A stretch of 35,335 nucleotides of DNA, from positions 1 through 35,335 of the forward strand of contig JARGFU010000041.1 of the NCBI GenBank assembly GCA_029210625.1, given 5' to 3'. The stretch comes from Deltaproteobacteria bacterium. GTDB taxonomy: Bacteria > Myxococcota > Myxococcia > SLRQ01. The stretch's first letter is position 1. The number at the start of each line of letters is the position of its first letter. The notes below the pieces were generated by a model. The model saw nothing but the letters and a program-made list of their open reading frames with translations. It ran no database searches and had not been told where the DNA came from. Shown piece by piece: positions 15,191-24,042 of this stretch. Both the position numbers and the translations under genes were made by a program.

Positions 15191-16650
15191 GCGGGCCGGA
15201 CCAGGCCCCAGCGGGCCGGATCGAGGAGCGCCTCGGCGTCGAGGAGGCGGCGCAGCCGCAGGGCGAGGCGGTGCGAGCCGGGGTGCATCTTGGCGGTGAC
15301 CAGCCGGCCGAGCTCGGGCGGGTAGCGGTGCGGCACGAAGCCCAGCTCCAGGGCCTCCTCCATCCCCCGCTCCTGGGCCATCCCGATCCGCGAGAGCTGC
15401 TCCCGCTTCGACCGGTCCTCGGGGCTGTCGGTGTCGCACTCGCCCCAGGGGCAGGCGACGAAGGCGTGCACGATGCCCGAGTGCGCGCCGTGGACCGGCC
15501 GCACCAGGATCACCGCCGAGAGGCCCTGGGCCTCGAAGGCCTCCTCGACCTGCGCGGCCACGTCGACCAGCCCGGAGGTCGGCCCGTGGAAGCCCAGCCC
15601 GGAGAGGACCTCGTCGTCGCCCTCGTCGATGACCAGGCGCAGGGGCAGATCCCGGAGGCCCTCCAGGGGCTCGCCCATCGAGGCGAGGTCCTCGAGGGTG
15701 ACCGGGTGCCCGAAGGAGCCGCCGCGGCGGCTGGCCTGGGCCAGGGCGTTGGAGAGGCGCAGGCGCTTGTACTCCAGCTCGGGGAGGGTGTCGGCGGTGA
15801 AGTCGACGTGGAGGTAGCCCTCGGGCTCGCCCTGCTGGCGCTGGAAGTAGCCCCGCAAGCCCATCAGCACCCGCGGCAGGGTCCAGGGCAGCACCGAGGC
15901 CTCGTCGAAGAGCCCCTCACGGGAGAGGCGGATCGCGCCGGCCACCGCCGTGCGGCGGTGAGAGGCCGGGAAGATCAGCCGGCGCTGGTGCTTCTTGCGG
16001 GCCCGCAGGCTGATCGCCAGGCGGGTGACCAGGCCGGTGGCGCCCCGCCAGCCCAGGAAGAGCCCGGTGAGATCGGGTAGCGGCCCGCGGCCCCACCAGC
16101 CGCCCGCGGCCGAGCCGGCGCCGGTGCGGATGACCTCGCCGGAGACCAGCACGGCCTCCACGCCCCAGACCAGCCGCCCGAGGCCGCCGTGGGAGAGGGC
16201 GAGGCCCCCGGCGCCGTCCATCAGCGAGCTGGCCCAGACCGAGAGGTGGCCGGGGGCCGCCGCGGTGGGGAGCTGCAGGTCCCGGCCGTCCTCGGCCAGG
16301 CGATCGGCGAGGTGCTGCCAGGTGACCCCGGGCTCGATGACCGCGTAGCGCTCGGAGTGGTTCACCTCCAGCACGCGGTTCATGCCCATCAGGTCGATCC
16401 GCAGGCCGCCCCCCTCGGGGGCCACCAGGCCCCGCCGGGGCAGGCCGTCGGCCTTGGGCAGGCAGGGCACGCCGTTGTGCCGGGCGATGGAGAGGATCCC
16501 CTGCACGTCGCTGACGGCGTTGGCCGAGACGACCAGCACCTCGGAGAGGTCGGGGTCGGGCTGCACCCGTGCCTCGCCGAGCAGATCGACGAGTGCGGAG
16601 CGTACCTTGGGCTCCACGCCGTGACTCACGCTACGTAGTTTCCGCGCCAT
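15187..16650 (-). CDS. FAD-binding oxidase/dehydrogenase, GlcD/cresol-dehydrogenase-like (487 aa)
   Basis: The N-terminal ~220 residues follow the FAD_binding_4 (PCMH) layout: [69 protein letters not shown], and [42 protein letters not shown], split across the domain. The usual R-G-G-G-T pyrophosphate loop is changed ([12 protein letters not shown]). The C-terminal part resembles the FAD-linked oxidase domain of 4-cresol dehydrogenase and vanillyl-alcohol oxidase relatives and ends [17 protein letters not shown]. Substrate unknown. Its ATG at 16650 lies 20 bases inside the end of the upstream SCP2-like gene, implying coupled expression, and its stop overlaps that of the TetR gene. Confidence 0.78.
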   Translation of the reverse strand: MARKLRSVSHGVEPKVRSALVDLLGEARVQPDPDLSEVLVVSANAVSDVQGILSIARHNGVPCLPKADGLPRRGLVAPEGGGLRIDLMGMNRVLEVNHSERYAVIEPGVTWQHLADRLAEDGRDLQLPTAAAPGHLSVWASSLMDGAGGLALSHGGLGRLVWGVEAVLVSGEVIRTGAGSAAGGWWGRGPLPDLTGLFLGWRGATGLVTRLAISLRARKKHQRRLIFPASHRRTAVAGAIRLSREGLFDEASVLPWTLPRVLMGLRGYFQRQQGEPEGYLHVDFTADTLPELEYKRLRLSNALAQASRRGGSFGHPVTLEDLASMGEPLEGLRDLPLRLVIDEGDDEVLSGLGFHGPTSGLVDVAAQVEEAFEAQGLSAVILVRPVHGAHSGIVHAFVACPWGECDTDSPEDRSKREQLSRIGMAQERGMEEALELGFVPHRYPPELGRLVTAKMHPGSHRLALRLRRLLDAEALLDPARWGLVRPA

Positions 16651-17011
16651 CGTCGAAGGCCCGCAACAAAGGAAGAATCTTCATGAGGAGGAGCGGGTTA
16701 CCGCGGACTCGGACCTGTCGGCGCACGACGTTCATCACCCTCGCGCGCCCGCGGCAAAGCGCGACGAAGGCCGCCAGGGTGCCGCCGGCGCGGACGTCGA
16801 TCTTGCCGGTCTGGCTCTGGCCCAGATGGATGCGTTCACCCTCGAAGACCACCCGGGTCTCCATGCCCTCGGCCAGGAAGGCGGCCGAGCCCTTGATCTT
16901 CCGCGCGCGGCTCTGCCCCTCGGGGGTGGAGAGGGAGAGCTGGAGCCGCTCGCGCAGGAGCAGGGAGAGCAGGTGGAGCGTCTGCGGGTTCTCGGTCTCG
17001 AGGCGTACCAT
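16631..17011 (-). CDS. SCP2-like (sterol-carrier-type) small domain protein (126 aa)
   Basis: The pattern resembles the SCP-2 fold: a strand-rich middle ([48 protein letters not shown]) followed by a helix and the [28 protein letters not shown] ending in which a strand leads to a ligand-binding helix. In this family the domain carries lipids or acyl-CoA. The opening [23 protein letters not shown] is a helix. The assignment is by pattern and is moderate. Overlap with the FAD oxidase gene suggests that the two serve the same lipid or aromatic pathway; the adjacent divergent thioesterase and SDR genes fit the same theme. Confidence 0.6.
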   Translation of the reverse strand: MVRLETENPQTLHLLSLLLRERLQLSLSTPEGQSRARKIKGSAAFLAEGMETRVVFEGERIHLGQSQTGKIDVRAGGTLAAFVALCRGRARVMNVVRRQVRVRGNPLLLMKILPLLRAFDDGAETT

Positions 17012-17067
17012 CGATGAGCGATCTACATATCAGGGCCGGGGTGGCGGGTGCTATCCTCTGCAACTCC

Positions 17068-17520
17068 ATGTCCCACCGCTTCGACAGGCGCACCCTCTCG
17101 GAAGGCCGCGAGGTCCTCTACCGGCGCCCCCTCACGGTCCGCTTCCAGGACGCCGACGCCGCGGGGATCATCTTCTTCGCCCGGATCCCCGAGTACTTTC
17201 ACGACGCCTACTTCGCCTGGCTGATGGAGGAGGGGGGCTTCGATCTGCCGGAGATGATGAGGACGGCCTCGATCATGATGCCGCTGCAGCACCAGAGCTG
17301 CGATTACTTCCGGCCGCTCTCCTTCGGGGAGCGGGCCGAGGCCCAGGTGGTGGCCGTCCACCTCGAGGGCTCGTCCTTCACCGTCGGATTCCGCATGATA
17401 CGAGGAGACGAGGTCGTCGCGGTGGGCCAGCAGGTCCACGTCTGCGCCGACCGCCAGACCCTGCAGCGCCAGGCGCTGCCCGAGGACTTCGCGACCTTCC
17501 TGCGAGGAGACACCCCATGA
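17068..17520 (+). CDS. Acyl-CoA thioesterase, 4HBT/YbgC hot-dog fold (150 aa)
   Basis: The motif [24 protein letters not shown] (in part residues 25-36) matches the active-site region of 4-hydroxybenzoyl-CoA and DHNA-CoA thioesterases; Asp30 corresponds to the catalytic Asp of the Pseudomonas enzyme. The rest ([38 protein letters not shown]) is the hot-dog sheet. Length fits. The ATG at 17068 is preferred because it leaves room for a promoter between the divergent SCP2-like gene and this one; an ATG at 17014 would start two bases from that gene. Neither has a clear ribosome site. The stop overlaps the nadA ATG (ATGA). Substrate unknown. Confidence 0.85.
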   Translation: MSHRFDRRTLSEGREVLYRRPLTVRFQDADAAGIIFFARIPEYFHDAYFAWLMEEGGFDLPEMMRTASIMMPLQHQSCDYFRPLSFGERAEAQVVAVHLEGSSFTVGFRMIRGDEVVAVGQQVHVCADRQTLQRQALPEDFATFLRGDTP

Positions 17521-18455
17521 GCAAGCACGTCGCCGGCGACATCTTCGAGGAGATCGAGGCCCTCAAGAAGGAGAAGAACGCCATCCTCCTGGCTCACTAC
17601 TACCAGGAGGACGACATCCAGGACATCGCCGACGTCATCGGCGACTCCCTCGCGCTGGCCCAGGCCGCCCAGAAGGTCGACAAGGACGTCATCGTCTTCG
17701 CCGGCGTGCACTTCATGGCCGAGACCGCGAAGATCCTGAACCCCGAGCGCACGGTGGTGGTGCCCGACCTCGAGGCCGGCTGCTCCCTGGCGGACTCCTG
17801 CCCGGCCGAGGACTTCCGCGCCTTCAAGGCGAAGCACCCCGACCACGTGGTGGTCAGCTACATCAACTGCTCGGCGGAGGTGAAGGCCGAGAGCGACTGG
17901 ATCTGCACCTCGTCCAACGCCCGGCGGGTGATCGACGCCATCCCCGCCGACACGCCGATCATCTTCGCCCCGGATCAGAACCTCGGCCGCTACCTCATCC
18001 GCGAGACCGGCCGGGAGATGAAGCTCTGGGAGGGGGTCTGCATCGTCCACGACATCTTCAGCGAACAGCGCATCCTGCAGCTCAAGGAGGAGCACCCCGA
18101 GGCCGAGATCATCGCCCACCCCGAGTGCCAGGAGGCCATCCTGCGCCACGCCGCCTTCGTCGGCTCGACCACCGGCCTGATCAAGCGGGTGGTCGACTCG
18201 CCGGCGAAGACCTTCATCGTCGCCACCGAGCCGGGGGTGATCCACCAGATGGAGCAGCAGGCGCCGGGCAAGACCTTCCTCGCCGCGCCCCCCGAGGACG
18301 AGACCTGCTCCTGCAACAAGTGCCCCTTCATGCGGCTGAACACCCTGGAGAAGATCCGGGACTGCCTGCAGTCCCTCGAACCGCGCCTGGAGATGCCCGC
18401 CGGGCTGCGCGAGCGGGCCAAGAGGCCCCTCGAGCGCATGCTCTCCCTGGGCTAG
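17517..18455 (+). CDS. nadA: Quinolinate synthase NadA (312 aa)
   Basis: Condenses iminoaspartate with dihydroxyacetone phosphate to quinolinate in de novo NAD synthesis, using a [4Fe-4S] cluster. Cluster ligands are expected at Cys89 ([11 protein letters not shown]), Cys175 ([11 protein letters not shown]) and Cys269 (CNKCPFM). Other conserved segments are [22 protein letters not shown], split at 24-44, [12 protein letters not shown], and [11 protein letters not shown]. The ~310-residue length and spacing match the short, Thermotoga-like form. The ATG lies in the ATGA overlap with the thioesterase stop, with AGGAG eight bases upstream, so translation is coupled. No nadB or nadC is nearby, so the other pathway genes must lie elsewhere. 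Confidence 0.95.
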   Translation: MSKHVAGDIFEEIEALKKEKNAILLAHYYQEDDIQDIADVIGDSLALAQAAQKVDKDVIVFAGVHFMAETAKILNPERTVVVPDLEAGCSLADSCPAEDFRAFKAKHPDHVVVSYINCSAEVKAESDWICTSSNARRVIDAIPADTPIIFAPDQNLGRYLIRETGREMKLWEGVCIVHDIFSEQRILQLKEEHPEAEIIAHPECQEAILRHAAFVGSTTGLIKRVVDSPAKTFIVATEPGVIHQMEQQAPGKTFLAAPPEDETCSCNKCPFMRLNTLEKIRDCLQSLEPRLEMPAGLRERAKRPLERMLSLG

Positions 18456-18479
18456 CGGCCCACCTCCGGCGCTCCCCGG

Positions 18480-20375
18480 ATGACCTATCCCCTCACCTAC
18501 CTCTACCTCCTCTCCTTCGTGGTGGTCCTCGCCATGACGGTGGCGGTGGGGATGGCCGCGCCGAGCCAGCCGGCCAAGCGCAGCCTCGTGCTGGCGATGA
18601 TCACGGTGTGCCTCTGGGCGCTCGCCTCCTTCCTGATGAACCTGGCGGCGACCCCCGGACAGATGCGGGTCATCACCGACCTCTTCGCCATCGCCTGGTG
18701 CGCCTTGCCCTTCCTCACCCTGCGGGCCGCCCTCCTCTACGGGCGCAACGAGGCCTCCCTCGCCCTGGGCTACCGGCTCCTCCTCGCCGTGCCGATGGCG
18801 GTGTCCCTCTGGCTGAAGCTCACCGGCCGGCTCTCGACCGAGCTCGTCCCCGCCTGGCGAAACGGCGGCGCCTTCGACGTCGTTCCCACCGACTGGCAGC
18901 TGCTGGTCAACGTCTACTTCTTCGTCTACTTCGGCGCGGCCGGGATCGTGCTCTGGCGCAAGGGCGTGCTGATGAACGCCGAGCGGGTCCGGCGCACCGC
19001 GGGCTTCTTCCTGATGCTCGCCCTCCCGGGGGTGCTCATCGGCTCCTGGAGCTCGGACGGGCTCTCCCTGGTCAGCTGGCGCCCTTTCTTCCTCGACAGC
19101 ATCATCGCCTCCGCGGTGGTCGCCGCCCTGGGCGGCGGGATGCTGCGCGAGATCTACTTCAAGCCCTGGGCCTCGGCGGAGGAGGCGCGGCGGCGCGCCG
19201 AGGAGCAGCTGGCGACCTTCATGTCCCTCTCCCCCGACTGCCTGGCGGTCGTGGACTTCGATGGGCACTTCCGGCTGATGAACCTCCCGGCCGCCCAGAT
19301 CCTGGGCTTCGACTCGGTGGAGGCCTGCCTGGAGAGCGGGAGGGTCATCGACGACTTCGTCCCCCCCGCGGAGCGCAAGACCCTCGGCCAGATGCGCCTC
19401 GCGATTCGCGAAGGCGAGGTCCTGCGCGGCGTTCCCCTGACCCTCCAGCGCGCCTCGGGAGAGCAGATCGAGACCGAGATCAGCGTCTCGCTCCTGCGCG
19501 ACGCCGACGGCGCGCCGAGCGGCTTCGTGGCGGCGCTGCGCGACGTCAGCGAGCGACGGAGCCTCGAGGAGGGCATGCGCCAGACCCAGAAGCTCGAGAG
19601 CCTCGGCCTGCTCGCCAGCGGGATCGCCCACGACTTCAACAACCTGCTCTCGGTGGTGATCGGCAGCTCGGATCTGGCCCTCGCGGCCTCCCGGGATCAG
19701 CCCGCGATCGCCGACAACGTCCAGCAGACCCTCCGGGGCGCGAAGCAGCTCGCCGCCCTGACCCGCGAGCTGCTGGTCTACTCGGGGCGCGCCCGGCAGG
19801 TGGTCGGCCCCCTCTCCCTCTCCGAGCTGGTGCAGAACATCAGCGGCCTGATGGACGTCTCCCTGCCGCGCGGGGTGACCCTCCACACCGACCTGGGGAC
19901 GGACCTGCCCACCTTCAGCGGCGACGCCACTCAGATCCAGCAGGTGGTGCTCAACCTCATCACCAACGCCGCCGAGGCCTCCGCCGAGGCCAGCGGGGCC
20001 GATCCCGGGCGCGGCGAGGGACGGGTCCGGCTCTCGACCTCGCTGCGCACCCTGCGGCGGGGCGAGGCCCGGGACGCGGGGGCGGCGCTGGTGGTCCCGG
20101 CCGGGGAGTACCTCTGCCTGGAGGTGGAGGACGACGGCCCGGGGATCGACCCGGAGATCCGCGAGAAGATCTTCGATCCCTTCTTCACCTCCAAGGTCGC
20201 CGGCCGCGGGCTGGGGCTCTCGGCGGTGCTGGGCATCGTCCGCGAGCACGGGGGCTACACCCTCCTCTCGAGCGGGCCCCGGGGGACGACCTTCCGGGTG
20301 CTGCTGCCGCCGGGCGAGAAGGCCGCGCGCCCCGCGCCGGCGCGGCCCGGCGCCCACGCCGACATCATCGAGTAG
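18480..20375 (+). CDS. Membrane PAS sensor histidine kinase (631 aa)
   Basis: Residues 1-225 form about seven hydrophobic segments, a membrane sensor like the 7TM N-termini of some kinases (LYLLSFVVVLAMTVAVGM through SIIASAVVAALGGGM). A PAS domain follows at about 240-360 (DCLAVVDFDGHFRLMNLPAAQILGF). The dimerisation helix carries His384 in GIAHDFNNLLS, the NtrB-like HDFNN form. The ATPase domain has the N-box VVLNLITNAAEAS, G1 VEDDGPGID and G2 GRGLGLS. It ends soon after the G2 region without the receiver domain that often follows this kinase type. It starts 24 bases after nadA but has no matching response regulator beside it, so it is an orphan. Signal unknown. Confidence 0.9.
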   Translation: MTYPLTYLYLLSFVVVLAMTVAVGMAAPSQPAKRSLVLAMITVCLWALASFLMNLAATPGQMRVITDLFAIAWCALPFLTLRAALLYGRNEASLALGYRLLLAVPMAVSLWLKLTGRLSTELVPAWRNGGAFDVVPTDWQLLVNVYFFVYFGAAGIVLWRKGVLMNAERVRRTAGFFLMLALPGVLIGSWSSDGLSLVSWRPFFLDSIIASAVVAALGGGMLREIYFKPWASAEEARRRAEEQLATFMSLSPDCLAVVDFDGHFRLMNLPAAQILGFDSVEACLESGRVIDDFVPPAERKTLGQMRLAIREGEVLRGVPLTLQRASGEQIETEISVSLLRDADGAPSGFVAALRDVSERRSLEEGMRQTQKLESLGLLASGIAHDFNNLLSVVIGSSDLALAASRDQPAIADNVQQTLRGAKQLAALTRELLVYSGRARQVVGPLSLSELVQNISGLMDVSLPRGVTLHTDLGTDLPTFSGDATQIQQVVLNLITNAAEASAEASGADPGRGEGRVRLSTSLRTLRRGEARDAGAALVVPAGEYLCLEVEDDGPGIDPEIREKIFDPFFTSKVAGRGLGLSAVLGIVREHGGYTLLSSGPRGTTFRVLLPPGEKAARPAPARPGAHADIIE

Positions 20376-20402
20376 CCGGGGGGGAGCGTCCGCTCCCCCC
20401 GG
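20376..20402. terminator. Strong GC hairpin after the PAS kinase
   Basis: The hairpin begins directly after the kinase TAG. CCGGGGGGAGCG pairs with CGCTCCCCCCGG across a very short loop, with one extra G on the left. It lies between converging genes and may stop transcription in both directions, although no T-run follows. Confidence 0.65.
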
Positions 20403-20489
20403 ACCCCCCAGCTCGAGCCTCCGCACCCGGAGCTCCGCGACCCTTCACCGGCTACGCGCCGCCTCCGGGTCGCTCCGAAGCCGGGGCGC

Positions 20490-21542
20490 CTAGTCGAGCT
20501 GGCCGCCGCAGGAGGAGCCGCCGCCGGCGGTGCAGCCGAAGCAGTGGCGATGGGCGACGATGGCCCGGCCGATCAGGCGGGCGGGCTCGGCGTCGAAGAT
20601 CGTCGCCGGGGCGCCGGGAGCGAGGCCGAGCTCCAGCATCTGGTTGAAGTCGCAGTCGTGGAGGGTGCCGTCGTGGGCCACGGAGATCATCGAGCGGCAC
20701 ATCACCCCGGCCGCGGCGACCGGGTTGAAGGCCTCGACCAGGCGCTGGAGGTAGTCGTCGAGGTTCTCGGAGAGCTCCAGCCACTCCAGGTAGCGCGCGA
20801 TGGGCATGTTGGTGATCGTGAAGAGCGAGTCGAAGACGATCCCGTGCAGGCGCTCCAGCTCCCGCTTCCACTCGGCCTCGAGGCTCCCCTGCGAGGGCGG
20901 CAGGAAGGCGCCCACCGGGTTGGTGACGATCCGCAGCTTGAGGCCGCTCTCCCCGTCGCCGTAGCCCACGGCGTTGAGCGCCCGCAGGGCCGCGATGCTC
21001 CGCTCGTAGACCCCCCGGCCGCGCTGCCGGTCGGTGGAGAGCTCGCGGTAGTGGGGCAGGGAGCAGACGACCTCCACCCGGTTGCGGGCGAAGAACTCCG
21101 GCAGGTCCCGCCCGGCGCCGGTCTCGAGGATGGTCAGGTTGCAGCGGTCGATGACGTGCCGGCCGCGGGCGCGCACCTCCTCGACGAACCAGCGGAAGTG
21201 GGGGTTCAGCTCCGGCGCGCCGCCGGTGAGATCCACCGTCCGCACCTCGCTGCGGTCCAGGAAGGAGAGGCAGGCCTCCAGGGTCTCCCGGCTCATCACC
21301 TCGTCCCGATCCGGGCCGGCGTCGACGTGGCAGTGGCGGCAGGTCTGGTTGCAGAGCCGCCCGACGTTGATCTGCAGCACGTCGAGGGCGTGGGCGTCGA
21401 GGGGCCAGAGCCCGGCGGCCTCGCAGGCGTCGGCGAACTCCCGGGGGAGCTCGACCGCGTCGAGCCGCTCGAGCTGGCGCTCGGGCGAGGCGAGGGCGTG
21501 GCCCTGCGCCTTCAGGGTGGGGAGAGAGGGGGGCACCCTCAC
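20490..21542 (-). CDS. arsS: Arsenosugar biosynthesis radical SAM protein ArsS (350 aa)
   Basis: The radical SAM cluster motif CNQTCRHC is at Cys64, Cys68 and Cys71, within LQINVGRLCNQTCRHCHVDAGP (abridged), the signature of ArsS. Other typical parts are TGGAPELNPHFRW, SLPHY, ITNMPIARYLEWL and VAHDGTLHDCDFNQML. The C-terminus HCFGCTAGGGSSCGG supplies extra cysteines, probably for an auxiliary cluster. ArsS attaches a deoxyadenosyl group to methylated arsenic on the route to oxo-arsenosugars. The GTG at 21542 overlaps the upstream stop (GTGA); a second GTG lies two codons later. The frame continues upstream, but only as a shadow of the peroxidase-like gene. No arsM methyltransferase is visible here. 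Confidence 0.92.
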   Translation of the reverse strand: MRVPPSLPTLKAQGHALASPERQLERLDAVELPREFADACEAAGLWPLDAHALDVLQINVGRLCNQTCRHCHVDAGPDRDEVMSRETLEACLSFLDRSEVRTVDLTGGAPELNPHFRWFVEEVRARGRHVIDRCNLTILETGAGRDLPEFFARNRVEVVCSLPHYRELSTDRQRGRGVYERSIAALRALNAVGYGDGESGLKLRIVTNPVGAFLPPSQGSLEAEWKRELERLHGIVFDSLFTITNMPIARYLEWLELSENLDDYLQRLVEAFNPVAAAGVMCRSMISVAHDGTLHDCDFNQMLELGLAPGAPATIFDAEPARLIGRAIVAHRHCFGCTAGGGSSCGGQLD

Positions 21543-21874
21543 ATCCCCAGCTTGTCGGCCTTGTTGCGCATCTGCACCCCGTGCACCAGCGACGCCCCGC
21601 CCCGGATGGCGGCGGCCACGTGCACCGCCTCGGTCATCTGATCGAGGTCGGCGCCCTTCTCGAGGCTGGCGCTGGTGTAGGCGTCGATGCAGTAGGGGCA
21701 CTGCACGGCGTGGGCGACCGCCAGGGCGATGAGCGACTTCTCCCGCTCGGAGAGGGCGCCCTCGGCCATCACGGCCTCGTACCAGGCGAAGTACTTCTTC
21801 CCCAGCTCGGGGGCGTTCTTGGAGATGTCGCCGAACTTCTTGAGGTCGCGGGAGAAGTAGTAGTGGTCGTGCAT
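21539..21874 (-). CDS. Arsenosugar biosynthesis-associated peroxidase-like protein (CMD/AhpD family, 111 aa)
   Basis: Small carboxymuconolactone-decarboxylase/AhpD-type protein with the redox motif CPYC at Cys59-Cys62 in AHAVQCPYCIDAYT. The opening MHDHYYFSRDLKKFGDISKNAP, here in two halves, is characteristic of the subfamily that accompanies ArsS. AhpD relatives use the two cysteines and a nearby His for thiol peroxidase or reductase chemistry; the exact role in the arsenosugar route is not settled. It has AAAGGAG nine bases before ATG 21874. The 4-base overlap with arsS shows a tight two-gene unit. Confidence 0.9.
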   Translation of the reverse strand: MHDHYYFSRDLKKFGDISKNAPELGKKYFAWYEAVMAEGALSEREKSLIALAVAHAVQCPYCIDAYTSASLEKGADLDQMTEAVHVAAAIRGGASLVHGVQMRNKADKLGM

Positions 21875-21909
21875 CGCTGGGTGCTCCTTTTCCGGTCCGG
21901 GGCCGAGCT

Positions 21910-22056
21910 CTAGGGAGGCGGCGGGAGGAGGCCGATCCAGACGATCACGGCCACCCCCACCACCACGGCGATCAGGGGGGCTATGGTACGCCGCAGGTGG
22001 CTCTGGGCCACGCCCGGGGGCGCGCGGGTCTCCGGATCGTGCTGGCTCGCGCTCAT
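21910..22056 (-). CDS. 48-aa single-TM miniprotein
   Basis: The ATG at 22056 opens a 48-codon frame. It has a charged N-terminus (MSASQHDPETRAPPG), then RR and a single membrane helix (TIAPLIAVVVGVAVIVWIGLL), ending in PPPP and a TAG. It starts 15 bases after the histidine kinase stop, on the same strand, and ends 35 bases before the peroxidase-like gene. There is no strong ribosome site, so it may be translated by coupling to the kinase. Small one-TM proteins in this position can modulate sensor kinases; that is only a suggestion. It could instead be a chance frame, but the clean topology argues for a gene. Confidence 0.55.
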   Translation of the reverse strand: MSASQHDPETRAPPGVAQSHLRRTIAPLIAVVVGVAVIVWIGLLPPPP

Positions 22057-22071
22057 GGCGAGGGGAGCCTA

Positions 22072-24042
22072 TCAGCGCCCGGCCCTGAGGGTGAGCAGGA
22101 AGCTCGCCCCCTCCTCGGGATCCTCCAGCTCGAGGCTGCCGCCCATCTGCTGCGCCAGCCGGCGGCAGAGGGCCAGTCCCAGGCCCACCCCGGGGGCGGT
22201 GCCGGAGAGGTGCCGGGAGGACTTGGCGAAGGGCCGGAAGATGGTCTTGCGATCCGCCGCCGGGATGCCCGGGCCGTGGTCGCGCACCCGCAGGAGGATC
22301 CGCTCCTCGGCGGCGCCCACCATCACCTCGATCGGCCCGCCCTGCGGGCCGGCGTACTTGGCGGCGTTGTCCACCAGGTTGAAGAGCACCTGCTCCAGGG
22401 CCTGCGGATCGGCCATCACCTGCACCTCGGGCGGCTCCTTGAGCTCGAGGGTGAGGCCGGCCTGCAGCGCCCGCTCCGAGAGGCGGGGGGCGATGCGCTC
22501 GAGGAGCTCGGGCAGCGGGAGGGACTCGATCCGAGAGGCGTAGCGCCGGCCCTCGATGCGGGCGTAGGCCAGCACGTTCTCGACCAGGGCCGCGAGGCGG
22601 TCGGCCTCGCGGTGCAGGGTCTGGAAGTACTCCCCCTGGCGGTCCGGGCTCACCATCCCCTCGGAGAGCATCTCCGTGTACATCTTGAAGGTCGTCAGGG
22701 GCGTGCGCAGCTCGTGGGTCACCGAGGAGACGAAGGCGCCCCGGCGCTCGGAGAGGGAGACCGCGCCGAGCAGCAGGCCGAAGACCGCGAGGGCGGCGGC
22801 CAGCACGCAGGCCCAGGCGATGGCCAGGGAGACGGTCAGCGGCTGCAGCCCGGCGCGGGCCTCCGAGGGCAGCGCGCCGGGGACCAGCCGCACCGGGAGG
22901 GTGGCCAGCAGGCGGGGGGAGTCGTCGAGGGGCGAGCTCGCCGGCACCAGCCGCGCCTCGGGGAGCAGGTCCCGCGCCTCCTCGAGCAGGGCCGCCTCGA
23001 TGACCGGCCAGTCCAGCCAGGCCCCCTCGAGGTAGCGGCGGCCTTCGACCTGCGCCCGGCGGAGCATCAGCAGGTGCCCCTCGAACCAGAGCGGGCGCAT
23101 GGTGCCGGTGGCGACCTCCAGCAGGCGCGGCGGCGCCGCCGGGCTCCAGCCCTGCGCCGCGCCGAGGCCCAGGTTGTTGTCCAGCGCGTTGAGGTTCCCG
23201 GGCAGGGCCGCGGTGCCGCCGCCGAAGAGGTTGGAGAGGGAGCCCTGGCTGGCCTGCTGGAGGACCTGCTCGGTGGGCGCGACCAGCTTGGCGTCGGAGC
23301 CCTTCTTCTGCGCCGGCTGGGGCTCGGGCTTGGCCTTGGTCTCCTCCACCTGCTCGGTGGTCAGCGGCGGCGCCGCCTGCTGGTTGAACTCGGCGAAGTC
23401 GTCGTTGGTGGGGTTGTAGTAGTTGCCCACCTGGCGCTGCACGGCCTGGGCGCGCTTGTCGAACTCGACCCGGGTGCGCGCCTTCTCCTTGCGCACCTTG
23501 GCCAGCCGCTCGGGCTCCTCGGCGCTCAGGGTCACGAGCTGCTCCTTGCGGAAGCCCGCCCGCTTCTTGCGCAGCTCGATCTCGGCGTCGGGGATCTGCC
23601 GCGGCCGCGCGCCGGGCCTCGCCAGGGCCAGGAGCTCCCCCTGCTCCACCGGCGCCTCGGGGAAGGCGGCGTGGAGGGCCTCGGCCCCCAGGGAGACGGT
23701 CAGGGCGACGAGCTCGCCGGAGCGGCCGAGGTCGGGGGTCGAGAGCCGCCCCTCCTTCTCGTCGTAGAGGAGGTGGGCGCGCACCCAGTCCACCGGGGCC
23801 TTGCGACCCTCCTCCAGGTAGAAGCGGTGGGGGCGGCCGGTCTCCTGGGCGATGAAGGGGGTCAGGGCGCTGTCCATCCGCCAGAGGGTGAGGCGCACGG
23901 CGTCCTCGAGCTCGGCCTTGGCGGCGGCCTCGGTCTGCGCCTCGTCGAGCTCGAGGGCCGTGGCCGTGACCCAGCCCATGCCGCCGAGCACGCCGAGGAG
24001 GCAGAGGGCGAAGAGGCCCCAGGTGAAGAGGGGACGGCTCAC
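22072..24042 (-). CDS. Sensor histidine kinase with ~370-aa periplasmic domain (656 aa)
   Basis: TM1 is at about 6-27 and TM2 at about 404-427, enclosing a very large periplasmic region. This region carries a basic coiled-coil stretch (EIELRKKRAGFRKEQ, RLAKVRKEKARTRVEF), the motif NYYNPTNDDFAEFNQQ, then a Pro/Lys/Gln linker and a Gly/Asn-rich segment. It does not look like a Cache or PAS sensor. No HAMP is evident. The kinase core has His443 in THELRTPLTTF, an N-box with Asn555 (LFNLVDNAAKYAG), G1 RDHGPGIP and G2 GVGLGLA, as in PhoR/WalK-type kinases. The ATG overlaps the regulator stop (ATGA), so its partner is the PhoB-type protein just upstream. Its signal may come from the VWA protein of the same operon (inference). 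Confidence 0.9.
   Translation of the reverse strand: MSRPLFTWGLFALCLLGVLGGMGWVTATALELDEAQTEAAAKAELEDAVRLTLWRMDSALTPFIAQETGRPHRFYLEEGRKAPVDWVRAHLLYDEKEGRLSTPDLGRSGELVALTVSLGAEALHAAFPEAPVEQGELLALARPGARPRQIPDAEIELRKKRAGFRKEQLVTLSAEEPERLAKVRKEKARTRVEFDKRAQAVQRQVGNYYNPTNDDFAEFNQQAAPPLTTEQVEETKAKPEPQPAQKKGSDAKLVAPTEQVLQQASQGSLSNLFGGGTAALPGNLNALDNNLGLGAAQGWSPAAPPRLLEVATGTMRPLWFEGHLLMLRRAQVEGRRYLEGAWLDWPVIEAALLEEARDLLPEARLVPASSPLDDSPRLLATLPVRLVPGALPSEARAGLQPLTVSLAIAWACVLAAALAVFGLLLGAVSLSERRGAFVSSVTHELRTPLTTFKMYTEMLSEGMVSPDRQGEYFQTLHREADRLAALVENVLAYARIEGRRYASRIESLPLPELLERIAPRLSERALQAGLTLELKEPPEVQVMADPQALEQVLFNLVDNAAKYAGPQGGPIEVMVGAAEERILLRVRDHGPGIPAADRKTIFRPFAKSSRHLSGTAPGVGLGLALCRRLAQQMGGSLELEDPEEGASFLLTLRAGR

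Noticed and set aside
18480-20375. Hybrid kinase with C-terminal receiver
   Set aside because: The frame stops shortly after the ATPase domain and no receiver motif follows in any frame.
17304-20426. 1040-aa minus-strand open frame opposite nadA and the PAS kinase
   Set aside because: Biased Gly/Glu/Val/His composition and complete overlap with two clear genes on the other strand.
20490-20545. Possible selenocysteine or motif anomaly at the ArsS C-terminus
   Set aside because: The frame ends in a normal stop after SSCGGQLD; the cysteines match the standard family ending.
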